This document shows, piece by piece, positions 34,545 through 43,749 of a stretch of 64,000 bases of DNA. A program made the position numbers and the translations under genes. Below the pieces are notes generated by a model. The model had not been told where the DNA came from. It saw only the letters and a list, made by a program, of their open reading frames with translations, and searched no databases. Numbering within the stretch: position 1 is the first letter of the stretch; each line of letters begins with the position of its first letter. This DNA is from an uncultured bacterium (GTDB lineage Bacteria > Planctomycetota > UBA8742 > UBA2392). The DNA is taken from positions 310,001 through 374,000 of the forward strand of contig CALLQI010000004.1 of the NCBI GenBank assembly GCA_938014885.1, in the 5' to 3' direction.

Positions 34545-35234
34545 CTAGACAACCACTGCGGGTTGTCCGTCAATCAGCCCGATGAATAAGGGCATGCTGA
34601 GTTCGCCCCCGTCTTCTTTCAGGTGAAAGAACGCCTTGCCGCTGTCGCGTCGCACCTCGTGAATGCGGCCGTCGCAGTACGCGCGCGTCATCAGCTCGCC
34701 ATCACCGACATCCACGGCGTGCTTCAACTGGCCCAGCATGCCGCTGAACTCCGACAGCATCGCGTCGGCCGGGGCGCCGTTGGCGGCCGCGTACAATTCA
34801 ATCTTGGGGCGGAACGCGGGCAGGGCTTCTTTCAATTTGCCGGCTTTCAGCAGGTCACGCAGCTTGGTGGCGGCCTCGCGGGCCTGTGCATCGGTGGCCG
34901 GTTGCAGCTTCGCTAGCAGGTCGGCGAAGGGGGCGATGTCGCTGTCGAAGATGTAGTCGATTGTGTCGCCTGCCCCAAGTTCAAACTGGGGCGCGTCGTC
35001 GGTGCTGATCATGTCGCCTTCGCTGGCGGCGCGCACGCTGCCGCGGATGTAGGCGTCGGCCTCACGTTTGCCGGCCTTGACGTGCAGCTTGTTGCCCTTG
35101 CCAATCAGCTGCATGTTCAGGCTGCATCCGCCGCCCCCGCCTTCGGTGCTTTCGGTTTCCCAGACTGGAAAGCCGTTCACGAAGACTTCAAACGGAACGC
35201 CCGAGTAACTGAGTGAAAGCGAATAGAATTTCAT
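34545..35234 (-). CDS. Protein of unknown function
   Basis: A 229-residue protein without signal peptide. The N-terminal half looks beta-rich (MKFYSLSLSYSGVPFEVFVN; GKGNKLHVKAGKREADAYIR) with a Gly run (EGGGGGCS), followed by helices (FADLLAKLQPATDAQAREAA) and a C-terminal beta segment (MPLFIGLIDGQPAVVV). No family is recognised. GGAGACGACG directly before the ATG at 35234 sets the start against a much longer open frame. It is divergent from the gene at 35400. Confidence 0.65.
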   Translation of the reverse strand: MKFYSLSLSYSGVPFEVFVNGFPVWETESTEGGGGGCSLNMQLIGKGNKLHVKAGKREADAYIRGSVRAASEGDMISTDDAPQFELGAGDTIDYIFDSDIAPFADLLAKLQPATDAQAREAATKLRDLLKAGKLKEALPAFRPKIELYAAANGAPADAMLSEFSGMLGQLKHAVDVGDGELMTRAYCDGRIHEVRRDSGKAFFHLKEDGGELSMPLFIGLIDGQPAVVV

Positions 35235-35399
35235 CGTCGTCTCCGGACGCAGTGTGGACCAGCCCGGCCGGCGATGCGACGCTTTTTCAAAGTTTTTGCG
35301 CAGCCCCCTGGGCGACAAGTGCTCGCACGCCGCAGCGGCTTGGATTCTGACACTCCGGCGGGTAACCTTGCGGCCTCGGGATTCCGGAGCCTCAGCGGG

Positions 35400-37400
35400 A
35401 TGGACACACTTGTCATCGTGCGCAAGATCAGGCAGGCCGAAGCGCTGGCAGATGCCGGCAGCCACGGTGAGGCCCGGCGCATGCTTGAGCCGCTGCTGTC
35501 CGAAGAAGCGCTGACCGAAGCCCACCGCGCGCTGATCCAGAAGAAGCTCGAGCTGTTCGACCGCCAGCGCGACCGCATGACCCGCGTGATGAACCGCGCC
35601 GGCAGCGGCATTCGCAACCCGATAAGCGACGCCAGCTCCGAACGCACGGCCATCCGCAAACCCGTGTCCTCGCCCAACGCGTCCCCTACTTCAGACCTGA
35701 CCACGATCAGCAAGGCCCTGCCTGACGCAACCGAGCGCCCCACGGATGTACCCGTAGATAAAACCCCGCCCGGCAACCCGACTGAAGTCGTGCCGCGCCT
35801 GCAGCGGCCCGGTGTGCAGGCCAACGGCCGCAGCGACAGCCTGGGCACCGTCAGCGCGCAGCCTGCGTCTGAACGCAAAACCGAAGTGCCCGAAACCCAG
35901 ACAACCGGCGCACCCACGGTGCAGGTACCGCGCCTGCCGCCGAAGGCTGAGACTGGCGGCACCACGCTGCATTCACCGCGTCCTGACCCGACTCACAGCG
36001 GCCACTGGAACGCGGTCAAGCCCGACCCCAACGACTCGCAGGAACTTGCGCCGGTGCTCGAAGACTCGCGCATTGACCTCGACGACGACAGCGCCGACGA
36101 CCCGCGCCACACCGACATCTTTGCCGCGCCCAAGCCCGAAGCCGCACCCAAGCCCGAAAGCTCGCCGGTGATCTCGCGCGCGGCCACGGACATCCCTTCG
36201 TCGCCGCGCGACACGCCCATCCCCGCCCCCTCCGATTCGCAGCGGGTCAAAGTGCGCGACAGCGTGATTCTGCCCCAGGTTGACCCGCCGGTGCTGTCCA
36301 GCGCCATGCGCGCGGCCCCCGTGATCCCGGAGCCCGCGCAAAGAGTCAGCATCGACGACGACTCAACCTACCTGCTGGCCGACGAGCATTTCGCACGCGC
36401 GCCCTCAAGCCGCACGGCACCTCGCAGCAACCCTGAGCTGAAAGCACTGGCCGACCGCCTGCCCGACGACGACCTGCGGCGCGAGCTGGCCATGGAAGTC
36501 GTGCGCCTGCGCGAAGAACTGGCCAAGTCCGGCCGCAAACCCGAAACCCGTAATCTCGATCGGCCGCCGCCTGATCGCCCGGCCAGCGGCAGCTTTCACA
36601 TCCCGGCCAGCCAGGTGAACACCATCGTGCGCAGAGCTGCCGGCACAGACAGCATCGAAGTGCACATGCCCGGCCGCGACGACGCCAACCCCGAGCTTGC
36701 GGTGCTGCGGCGCGACAGCGTGCGCGGCAAAGCGGCAGGCAGTACCCCCACTGATCGCATCGCGCTGGCGCAAGACTACATCGACGCCAAGGGTGTCGAA
36801 AAGCCGGGCCTGCTGAAGCCCCTTGCCACCTGGACCGGCGTGGCCGTGATCCTGGCCGTGCTGGCGTGGGGCGTGCTGCTGGCCTATGAGTCGATTGCCG
36901 GGGCGTCGTCTGAGCAACACGAGCTGACCGATGAAGGCCTGGGCGACCTGAAACTGGGACAGGACCGCCGTAACGACAGTGAACTCAGCAACCGCGAAGC
37001 CGTGGGCAACCGCCAGCTCAGCAGCCCGAGCCGCGCCTGCATCGTTCAATACGACGCCAACGACCGCATCACCGCCATCGTACTGCCCGGGCCGGGCTTC
37101 AGCCCACACGACCAGCGCCGCTTCGACAGCACCATTGTGCGCTTCGGCAGCGCCGAGCTTGCGCTGGGCAAGGGCTGCGGCATTCGTGTGGTGGCGGCAA
37201 CATTTGGTGATTCCACGCCGCCGTTTCGCGCCTCGGCCCTGGATGAAGGCCGCGCCATCACACTGCGCTTCGAAAGCCGCCAGGGCGACCGCGCCCTCGA
37301 GTTCCATTACCAAGCCGGCAAATGGGACGCGCCGCAGTACGTGCGGGTGTTTGATGCCGCGGCGTCGCCACCAGACCCCGTGCTCGCACCTGTCGAATGA
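35400..37400 (+). CDS. Large disordered protein with one membrane helix
   Basis: A 666-residue protein of unknown function. An N-terminal helical hairpin (residues 1-55; RQAEALADAGSHGEARRMLE) resembles a TPR unit. Residues about 60-480 are Pro/Asp/Ser-rich and mostly disordered, a single membrane helix follows near residue 480 (WTGVAVILAVLAWGVLLAYE), and a C-terminal domain of about 150 residues (FSPHDQRRFDSTIVRFGSAE) is beta-rich. The ATG at 35400 is preferred because the frame before it looks non-coding (Cys/Arg-rich), but an earlier start is possible. It could be a membrane-spanning adaptor. Confidence 0.6.
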   Translation: MDTLVIVRKIRQAEALADAGSHGEARRMLEPLLSEEALTEAHRALIQKKLELFDRQRDRMTRVMNRAGSGIRNPISDASSERTAIRKPVSSPNASPTSDLTTISKALPDATERPTDVPVDKTPPGNPTEVVPRLQRPGVQANGRSDSLGTVSAQPASERKTEVPETQTTGAPTVQVPRLPPKAETGGTTLHSPRPDPTHSGHWNAVKPDPNDSQELAPVLEDSRIDLDDDSADDPRHTDIFAAPKPEAAPKPESSPVISRAATDIPSSPRDTPIPAPSDSQRVKVRDSVILPQVDPPVLSSAMRAAPVIPEPAQRVSIDDDSTYLLADEHFARAPSSRTAPRSNPELKALADRLPDDDLRRELAMEVVRLREELAKSGRKPETRNLDRPPPDRPASGSFHIPASQVNTIVRRAAGTDSIEVHMPGRDDANPELAVLRRDSVRGKAAGSTPTDRIALAQDYIDAKGVEKPGLLKPLATWTGVAVILAVLAWGVLLAYESIAGASSEQHELTDEGLGDLKLGQDRRNDSELSNREAVGNRQLSSPSRACIVQYDANDRITAIVLPGPGFSPHDQRRFDSTIVRFGSAELALGKGCGIRVVAATFGDSTPPFRASALDEGRAITLRFESRQGDRALEFHYQAGKWDAPQYVRVFDAAASPPDPVLAPVE

Positions 37401-37435
37401 CCCGCGTTGCATCTTCATTCCGCGCCGCGCGGCGC

Positions 37436-37448
37436 TAACCTTGCGTCG
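37436..37448 (+). promoter_or_regulatory. -10 box of a leaderless promoter (37449 gene)
   Basis: TAACCT (37436-37441) is followed by seven bases and the ATG at 37449. There is no Shine-Dalgarno. Confidence 0.55.
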
Positions 37449-37808
37449 ATGCGACTTGCCAAGCTGAATATCTCATGGCTGCACGAGTGGCCGGCCACCC
37501 TGCCCAAAGAAAGCTGCGTGCTGCTGCCCGGCGCGCTGCTGGCACGGCCCGAAGTTGCCGAGCTTCCGCGCGACTTCGCCGCCCCGGCCGCGATCCTTTG
37601 CACCGGCTGCGGTATGTTCCTTGAACGACTGCTGAACCAGCACGGCGTGGCCGTGGTGCGGCCGCGCGACCCCGTGGATGCGATACCCGACGGAGCATCA
37701 ATCAGCCTGGATCTGGCGTCCGGCAAATTGACTGAGGCCTCAAGCGGCCGCGTGTTCGCCTTGCATGCCTTGAAACCCGCCCACCTGGCCGAGATCACGA
37801 ATGCCTGA
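37449..37808 (+). CDS. Small protein with weak likeness to a PEP-utiliser swivel domain
   Basis: A 119-residue protein. The middle and end (LCTGCGMFLERLLNQHGVAV, then RPRDPVDAIPDGASISLDLASGKL) have the strand-helix-strand rhythm of the mobile phosphohistidine domain of PEP synthase-like enzymes, which normally ends in a similar DGQxVxVDxxxG segment. The catalytic histidine of that domain is not present, so it is at most a degenerate relative; an unrelated beta-barrel is equally possible. It overlaps the epimerase by 8 bp, so they are co-transcribed and likely work together. A leaderless-type promoter precedes it. Confidence 0.5.
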   Translation: MRLAKLNISWLHEWPATLPKESCVLLPGALLARPEVAELPRDFAAPAAILCTGCGMFLERLLNQHGVAVVRPRDPVDAIPDGASISLDLASGKLTEASSGRVFALHALKPAHLAEITNA

Positions 37809-38823
37809 TCGCGTGCTGCTGCTGGGAGCCGCGGGCACCGTCGGCCGCCCGATAGGCCAGGCGCTTGCCCATGCGGGTTATGAAGTACGTTGCCTGGCGC
37901 GCAGCAAGGGCCATCGCAATCTGGCGGTCGCCGCCGACGCGGGCTGCGAAATCCGCATCGGCGACATGAACGACGAGGCCGCACTCAGCGACGCGCTGAA
38001 GGATTGCCGCTTTTTCGTTCACGCGGCTGCGCCTTTCCCGTGGTCAGGCCTGAAGTACCGCCAGCCCGCCATGCGCGCGCAGTGGCTGCCGCAGCTGAAG
38101 CGTCACTTTGAACTGGCCAGGCAGGCCGGCGTCGAGCGCGCGGTGTTCACCAGCAGCCTCAGTTGCATCGGGCTTGCCCCCAAAGGGAAACAAGCCGACG
38201 AAAGCATGCCCTGGGACCCCAAGCGCCAGGGCGGCGGCAACTACTACCCGATCAAAGCGGCGATGGAACAAACGGTGCTTGAGGCCACCACGGGCGAAAA
38301 CCCGGTCGGGCCGCCCACCGTGATCGTGAACCCGACCGGGCTGGTTGGCGAAGGCAGCCGCAACGCCGAGCTTTCGGGTGCCTGCGTATTCTTTCAGGGC
38401 CTGACGCCTTTCATGGTGGACGCGACCATGAACTTCGTCGATTGCCGCGATGTTGCGCGCGGCCACGTGCTGGCATTGCAGAAGGGTACGCCAGGCCAGC
38501 GCTACATCCTGGGCGGGGTGAACACCACGCTGCGCGGCTTTGCGGAGACGGTGGCTGCGCTGGCGGGCATCCGGCGGCCGCTGATACTTCCGCGCAAGCT
38601 GGCACTGCTGGGCGCCTACGGGGCCGAGTTCGCGGGGGTGTTCACGGGCAAGCCCGGCGCGCTCAGCCTGACCAGCTACTATCACCTTGAGTACGGGCAG
38701 CATTACTCAAGCGAGAAGGCCGTGCGCGAGCTGGGCTATCAGCCCACCAGCGATCTGCGCGACGCCATCACCCGCGAATTGGAATGGCACGGGGTAAAGG
38801 TCGCGGCAACAGCATCAGCGTAG
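37801..38823 (+). CDS. NAD-dependent epimerase/dehydratase (extended SDR)
   Basis: A 340-residue extended SDR. The dinucleotide motif is LLLGAAGTVGRPIGQAL with GGxxG-like spacing, the second-strand acidic/Arg tail is CLARSKG, and HAAAPFPWSG matches the family's CAA/HVA segment. The catalytic Ser/Thr lies in VFTSSLSCIGLA and the YxxxK in GGNYYPIKAAMEQ. The pattern is closest to the 4-reductase/hopanoid-associated HpnA-like epimerases, but substrate cannot be set. It starts inside the preceding gene and stands 50 bp before the MBOAT gene. Confidence 0.82.
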   Translation: MPDRVLLLGAAGTVGRPIGQALAHAGYEVRCLARSKGHRNLAVAADAGCEIRIGDMNDEAALSDALKDCRFFVHAAAPFPWSGLKYRQPAMRAQWLPQLKRHFELARQAGVERAVFTSSLSCIGLAPKGKQADESMPWDPKRQGGGNYYPIKAAMEQTVLEATTGENPVGPPTVIVNPTGLVGEGSRNAELSGACVFFQGLTPFMVDATMNFVDCRDVARGHVLALQKGTPGQRYILGGVNTTLRGFAETVAALAGIRRPLILPRKLALLGAYGAEFAGVFTGKPGALSLTSYYHLEYGQHYSSEKAVRELGYQPTSDLRDAITRELEWHGVKVAATASA

Positions 38824-38860
38824 CCAGGCACGGGGTTTTCGCATTCGTGGCGTGTGCCGC

Positions 38861-38872
38861 TATCATGGCACG
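38861..38872 (+). promoter_or_regulatory. -10 box of a leaderless promoter (MBOAT gene)
   Basis: TATCAT (38861-38866) is followed by six bases and the ATG at 38873, with no Shine-Dalgarno. Confidence 0.6.
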
Positions 38873-40282
38873 ATGCTATTCACCTCGCCGGTGTTTCTGC
38901 TGTTCATGCTGATCGTGCTGTGCGCGTCGCGCCTGCCGATGCGCTGGGGGGCGTCCAAGGCGTTCCTGCTGCTGGCGAGCTACTTCTTCTATGCAAGCTG
39001 GAACCCGCCGTTTGTGCTGCTGCTGGCGGCATCCACGCTGGTCGATTTCTTCGCGGCACTGCGCATGCAGGTCGCGCGAACGCCCGGTGGCAAGCGCGCT
39101 TGGCTGGTGCTGAGCCTGCTTTCGAATCTGGGCGTGCTGGCAGGCTTCAAGTACGCGACGTTTGCGGCCAACACGGTGGTGTCGCTGGCGGGCCTGACGG
39201 GCTGGCAACTGGCTGAGCCCGCATTCAGCATCATCCTGCCCGTAGGTATCAGCTTCTACACGTTCCAGACCCTGAGTTACACGATCGACGTCTATCGCGG
39301 CAAACTGGTGCCGACGCGCAACCTGGTGGACTTCGCCCTGTTCGTGAGCTTCTTTCCGCAGCTGGTGGCCGGGCCGATCGTGCGCGCCAGTACCTTCTTG
39401 CCGCAGCTTGAAACCCCGCGCCGTGCGACCAGCCCGATGCTGGCCTGGGGCGGGCTGCTGTTCATAGTGGGCTTGTTCAAGAAGGCGTTTCTTGCCGACG
39501 TGGTATTCGCGCCGGTCACGAACCACGCGTTCTTTCACGACATGGGCACGTTCATGGCGTGGATGGGCGTGTGGTCATTTGCGGGGCAGATTTACTGCGA
39601 CTTCAGCGGCTACACCGACATGGCGATCGGCTGCGCGTTGATGCTCGGCTTTCACCTGCCAGACAACTTTCGCGCCCCCTACGGCGCCATTGGCTTCAGC
39701 GATTTCTGGCGGCGCTGGCACATCAGTCTGTCCACGTGGCTGCGCGATTACCTGTACGTGCCGCTGGGCGGAAATCGCAAGGGCCGCGTGCGCACCAGCG
39801 TCAACCTGATGCTGGTGATGCTGATCGGCGGGCTGTGGCACGGTGCGAGCTGGATGTTCGTGGTCTGGGGCGGCCTGCATGGGCTGTATCTGTCGGCAGA
39901 GCGCGCGATTCGCAAGCTGGCGGGCGACTTCAAGCCGGGCCCGGTGCTGAAGCTGGCGCTGGCATTTGCGACCTTCCAGCTTGTGTGCGTGGCGTGGCTG
40001 TTTTTCCGCGCCCCCGACATCGGCCGCGCGTGGACCATGCTGCAGGCGATGGTCGGCATCAACCCTGAGCACAGCGCGGCTTTCTCGCGCTGGGATGTCA
40101 CGGTGGCCGGTCTGTGCCTGCTGGGGCTGCTGGCGCTGCACTGGCGCTGGCGCGACTTGACGCTTGAGGACATCAGCCGCCGCGTGGGCTGGCCGGTTAC
40201 GGCGGCAATGTGCGGGCTGATGTTGTTCGTGGTGCTGACCGCAAAGGACGTGCGTGAGCAGTTCATCTACTTCCAGTTCTAG
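38873..40282 (+). CDS. MBOAT family O-acyltransferase (AlgI-like)
   Basis: A 469-residue multi-pass protein of the membrane-bound O-acyltransferase family, which transfers acyl groups across the membrane to extracellular polysaccharides. The AlgI/DltB-type markers are present: ILPVGISFYTFQTLSYTIDV, FFPQLVAGPIVRA, YCDFSGYTDMAIG, FSDFWRRWHISLSTWLRDYL, and the invariant histidine in LIGGLWHGASWMFV. About eleven membrane helices are predicted. The next gene encodes an SGNH-like partner, the usual pairing for polysaccharide O-acetylation (AlgI with AlgX/AlgJ). The ATG at 38873 follows a leaderless-type -10 box; an upstream in-frame codon is less likely. Confidence 0.92.
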   Translation: MLFTSPVFLLFMLIVLCASRLPMRWGASKAFLLLASYFFYASWNPPFVLLLAASTLVDFFAALRMQVARTPGGKRAWLVLSLLSNLGVLAGFKYATFAANTVVSLAGLTGWQLAEPAFSIILPVGISFYTFQTLSYTIDVYRGKLVPTRNLVDFALFVSFFPQLVAGPIVRASTFLPQLETPRRATSPMLAWGGLLFIVGLFKKAFLADVVFAPVTNHAFFHDMGTFMAWMGVWSFAGQIYCDFSGYTDMAIGCALMLGFHLPDNFRAPYGAIGFSDFWRRWHISLSTWLRDYLYVPLGGNRKGRVRTSVNLMLVMLIGGLWHGASWMFVVWGGLHGLYLSAERAIRKLAGDFKPGPVLKLALAFATFQLVCVAWLFFRAPDIGRAWTMLQAMVGINPEHSAAFSRWDVTVAGLCLLGLLALHWRWRDLTLEDISRRVGWPVTAAMCGLMLFVVLTAKDVREQFIYFQF

Positions 40283-40283
40283 C

Positions 40284-41330
40284 GTGCCGCCGGTAGTGGC
40301 CATTGCCAACGCCGACGACATGGCCGCCGTGGGCCACCGTCTGCCGCCCACAGCGCGGCTGCGTGCGTTGCTGGTCGCGTTGGCGCTGGGCCTTGCGCTG
40401 ACAGCGGGCTGGGAAGTGTTTCTGCGAGCCATTGGCTATCGCCCGCCTTCTGAGGGCGACAACCTTGAGCAGACCGCCGACACCGTGCGCGCCCTGGACA
40501 GAGTGGATGTGCTGATCCTGGGTTCATCGCGCACACGCATCGGCGTCGATCCCGACAGCGTCAACGAAGTCCTGCAGGGCCGCCGCGCCCGCACAGCCAC
40601 GCTGCCTGCCACGAACTCGCTGCAACTGCTGCGGCTGGCCATGGCTGAAGACCACCTGCCCCCCGTAATCGCGCTGGAGGTGCTGCCTGGCGTGTTCTAT
40701 CGCGACCTGGATTCGGCCTCGACGCAGGCTGCGCGCACACTGCTGGCGCGTCCGGTCTGGTACTCGGCCCCGGAAGCGGCTTACGGCCGCATGCGCCGCA
40801 AACTGGCGCTGGCGGGCGGGCGCGCGTCACCGGCGGAAGTGATCCGCGAAGAGTTGCGCGTCAGGCTGGGCCTGCAACAGGAGGCGGCGCACGACCCCGC
40901 ATACGTGGAACACCCCAGCGGCTGGCTTGAGCTTCGGCCAACCCCGGCCTATCTCGAGTTCGCGAAGCTCGACATGGCCCACGCCGCGCGTGTCGCGCGT
41001 ACGCGCGAACGCCACATCACACGCGCCGAAATGGACCGACTGCTGGAAACTCTGGCCATGCTTGATGCCGAGCTGCAGCAGCGCGGCTGCACGTTGCTGT
41101 TCTTTCAGCCACCGGCCGACGGCCAATGGAGGGAAATCGAAGAAGAATTCTTCCCCCGAAAGGCCACCTGGGATCGTATCGCGCGGGCTTTTCCCGGCCG
41201 CACGCTGCAATACCAGGACCACGCCGCGACCAGCGGCTACAAGCTGCCCGACGGTTCGCACCTTGTTGGTCCCGACGCCAAGGACTACAGCCGCCACCTC
41301 GGCCAATGGCTGAACCAGCATCGCAGATGA
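40284..41330 (+). CDS. SGNH-like acyltransferase partner of MBOAT (AlgX/DltD-like)
   Basis: A protein of about 348 residues with one N-terminal membrane helix (LLVALALGLALTAGWEVFLR) and a periplasmic domain. The SGNH-type opening is VDVLILGSSRTRIGVDP, where GSSR carries the nucleophile serine, and the closing block is LPDGSHLVGPDAKDYSRHL with the Asp and His of the triad. Such proteins accept acyl groups moved by the MBOAT partner and pass them to a polysaccharide. The start is uncertain: a GTG at 40284 directly follows the MBOAT stop, another GTG at 40254 overlaps the MBOAT gene, and an ATG lies at 40320. No family member is certain by name. Confidence 0.75.
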   Translation: MPPVVAIANADDMAAVGHRLPPTARLRALLVALALGLALTAGWEVFLRAIGYRPPSEGDNLEQTADTVRALDRVDVLILGSSRTRIGVDPDSVNEVLQGRRARTATLPATNSLQLLRLAMAEDHLPPVIALEVLPGVFYRDLDSASTQAARTLLARPVWYSAPEAAYGRMRRKLALAGGRASPAEVIREELRVRLGLQQEAAHDPAYVEHPSGWLELRPTPAYLEFAKLDMAHAARVARTRERHITRAEMDRLLETLAMLDAELQQRGCTLLFFQPPADGQWREIEEEFFPRKATWDRIARAFPGRTLQYQDHAATSGYKLPDGSHLVGPDAKDYSRHLGQWLNQHRR

Positions 41331-41419
41331 AGCCGCCTGCCGACCCGAAGCGCCAATCAAGGCGCCCACGGGCCTGCCACATACCTGATTGCGCGCCGCG
41401 GGTGCAGTCGGGGCGCAAG

Positions 41420-42322
41420 TCATGCCTGTTTTTCGGCTTGTTCCTCGGCTTGATCAATCGCCTTCATGCGGCGGCTGGCTGCCTTCAGGAAGCGATGTTC
41501 GTCGGTGGCGAGGCTGTTGATGCCCTGCGCCGCGATCTTCTCGAGCAGCAGGTCCATGCGGCGCTCAACTTCCTGGCGCGTCAGCAAGTCGATCTCTTCC
41601 ACGAAGTACATGCTGCCGACTTTGCCCTCGCCGCGCAGGCGCACCGCGCGCATCTGCAGCTTACGGTTTACGACAAACCCCACGACCGCCAACGCCGGGC
41701 CTACGCCCAGCGCCGTCAACAGGCTGTCATAGCTGGGGTGCGGCACAAAGCCCGCCGCCATGGCCGCCAGCACGACCGCCGCCAGCAGCAGTGCCATGCG
41801 CAGGTCGTTCTGCTGTTCCATCTGGGCCTCGCGGCGCTCAAGCTGGATCAGCAGCGATGTGACAACCAGAAAGGTCGCAAACGCCATTGTGCTGAAGGCC
41901 ACGCCGGCCGGCATGGTCGCAGCGACCAGCGCGTGCCCCAGCGAGCACAGCAGGAATGCCGCAAACACGCGCCGCGTGCCGTAATAGCTTTCGACAGCAG
42001 GGCCGCAGGTTAGCAGCGTCACGCCGCAGACAAAAAACAGCGTCACGCCTGCGATGAAATCCAGCGCCGAAAAGCCCGCCCCGTTAATCATATCCGGCGC
42101 CACAGGCGCATAGTGCGCGAACGGGAACAGCATCGCGCCCGCCTGCGGGGCCGAAAGGTCCAGCGCGATCCAGCGCGCAAACGGAATGCCCGCGACTTCG
42201 CCGACGAAGATAATCGCCTGCGCGAACACCATTACCGCGCCCAGCGAAAGCGTGAACGGGTGCGCCGCGAGACGCTCAACAATCTGCTCGCGCTTCAAAA
42301 TGGATGCACCCAGCCGGGACAT
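41420..42322 (-). CDS. Rhomboid-like membrane protein lacking the catalytic serine
   Basis: A 300-residue protein with six predicted membrane segments and a soluble C-terminus. The C-terminal motif ERRMDLLLEKIAAQGINSLA and the following TDEHRFLKAASRRMK is the helical tail typical of rhomboid-family proteins (DUF6576-like). In the membrane part the position of the catalytic GxSG reads ATMPAGVAFSTMAF, with no serine in the required place, and the partner His is uncertain, so it is probably a pseudoprotease (iRhom/derlin-like in principle). GGAGATAAC before the ATG at 42322 sets the start. It lies next to an MFS gene on the same strand. Confidence 0.72.
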   Translation of the reverse strand: MSRLGASILKREQIVERLAAHPFTLSLGAVMVFAQAIIFVGEVAGIPFARWIALDLSAPQAGAMLFPFAHYAPVAPDMINGAGFSALDFIAGVTLFFVCGVTLLTCGPAVESYYGTRRVFAAFLLCSLGHALVAATMPAGVAFSTMAFATFLVVTSLLIQLERREAQMEQQNDLRMALLLAAVVLAAMAAGFVPHPSYDSLLTALGVGPALAVVGFVVNRKLQMRAVRLRGEGKVGSMYFVEEIDLLTRQEVERRMDLLLEKIAAQGINSLATDEHRFLKAASRRMKAIDQAEEQAEKQA

Positions 42323-42408
42323 GTTATCTCCGAGTACTGCAACACCGCGCTCCACATTCTATAGGACGGCGATGCTTGCAACAACGTTCCCGGGATTCCT
42401 GTTCCCGA

Positions 42409-43692
42409 TTACTCGGCGCGGCGCAGCCCCTTGAAGCTCAAACCAATCACGCCGCAGGCTGCCCCCAGCGCGCCGCCCCAGAAAAACAGCTCGCGCGGGC
42501 CGATGTACTGCAGCGCAAGCCCCGTCGCAAAGGCACTCAGCGCCGTGAAACCCTGCACCGTGATCGCCACCAGTGCAAAGATCCGCCCCAGCCGCTCTCG
42601 CGGGTAATGCTTCTGGATCAGCGTCGTACGCCCCACTGTGATCAGCGGGATCGTCAGCCCGTGCACAAACACCGCCACCAGGAAGGCCTCAAACGTCGTC
42701 AGCCACAGGAAGGGCACATACGTCAGCCCGTCCAGAATCATCCCGCCGATCACCAGGTGCCCCGTCTTGAAGCGCCCGCCGATCCGCGAAAGCACCAGCG
42801 TGCCCACGAACCAGCCGCCCGCCAGGGCGGCCTCAAACACGCCGAATGCCCACGTCTCCAGCCCCAGATAGCCCTTGATCAGGAACATACCCCCCACGAT
42901 CGCCGGGCCCATGATGAAGAAGTTGTCCACGGCCGTCAGAAACAGCAGCCCGCGCAAACGCCCATCCTTGGCCGCGCTGGACAGGCTTTCGCGAAGCTCG
43001 CTCCACTGGCTGGCGCGCCCCGTTGCAACTACGTCACGCTTTGGCACGCGAATCAGCAGCAGGCAGCCGAAGCTGAACAAGAAGCTGGCCGCGTCCCCCA
43101 CCAGCAGCCATGCAATGCCGTCGGCGCCGACGGCCTGTCCGGCCACGGCAGGCGCAAGCAAAATGCCCACGAGCCCGGCCCCCAAGATCACCGCCAGTTG
43201 TGTGCTGGTCTGGAAGAAGCTGTTGACGCGCAACAGGTTGGCCCCGCCGGCCAGGTCAGGCAGCAGCGCGTCTCGCGCCGGGTTGAAAGCCGTGGCGAAG
43301 GTGTAACTAAGGAAGGCCGCACCGGGCAGCATCCACCAGTAAAGGCCGCCCGCGAAGTACAGCACCGGTATCGCGCCGATGATCAGCGCCCGGGCCAGGT
43401 CCGCGGCCAGCATCACGCCGCGCCGCGACAGCCTGTCCACCAGCACGCCCGCGTAGGCCCCAAACAGCAAGAACGGCAGCGCTTCCATGCTGCGCGTGAG
43501 TCCGACTTCGAAACTCGCGTCACCGGCGAGCTGGTACAGCACTAGAAAACCGATGCAGGTCGAAAACACGCTGTCGCCGGTGACACTGACGAACTGGCCC
43601 AGCCACAGCAGCCCCAGATTGCGGCGCACGAGGCGCTTGTCAGCGGGCGAACTGGCGTTGATCTGCGCAGAGACTGTCGGGGCAGCATCCAT
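42409..43692 (-). CDS. Major facilitator superfamily transporter
   Basis: A 427-residue transporter with twelve membrane segments (for example LGLLWLGQFVSVTGDSVFST; ALPFLLFGAYAGVLVDRLSR; SYTFATAFNPARDALLPDLA). The loop GAYAGVLVDRLSRR holds the MFS motif A. The pattern (VSVTGDSVF, FNPARDALLPDL) is that of the MFS_3/enterobactin-exporter (EntS-like) group, which exports small molecules. The substrate is unknown. A TATAAC box stands eight bases before the ATG, close to the leaderless layout. The gene is divergent from 43750 and is followed by the rhomboid-like gene, 86 bp downstream. Confidence 0.87.
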   Translation of the reverse strand: MDAAPTVSAQINASSPADKRLVRRNLGLLWLGQFVSVTGDSVFSTCIGFLVLYQLAGDASFEVGLTRSMEALPFLLFGAYAGVLVDRLSRRGVMLAADLARALIIGAIPVLYFAGGLYWWMLPGAAFLSYTFATAFNPARDALLPDLAGGANLLRVNSFFQTSTQLAVILGAGLVGILLAPAVAGQAVGADGIAWLLVGDAASFLFSFGCLLLIRVPKRDVVATGRASQWSELRESLSSAAKDGRLRGLLFLTAVDNFFIMGPAIVGGMFLIKGYLGLETWAFGVFEAALAGGWFVGTLVLSRIGGRFKTGHLVIGGMILDGLTYVPFLWLTTFEAFLVAVFVHGLTIPLITVGRTTLIQKHYPRERLGRIFALVAITVQGFTALSAFATGLALQYIGPRELFFWGGALGAACGVIGLSFKGLRRAE

Positions 43693-43736
43693 GGCGCAGG
43701 GTTATAGCAGCGGCTTGTGGTGACGGCGCGAATGAC

Positions 43737-43749
43737 TAGCCTTCTCGCG
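43737..43749 (+). promoter_or_regulatory. -10 box of a leaderless promoter (43750 gene)
   Basis: TAGCCT (43737-43742) is followed by seven bases and the ATG at 43750. Confidence 0.55.
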
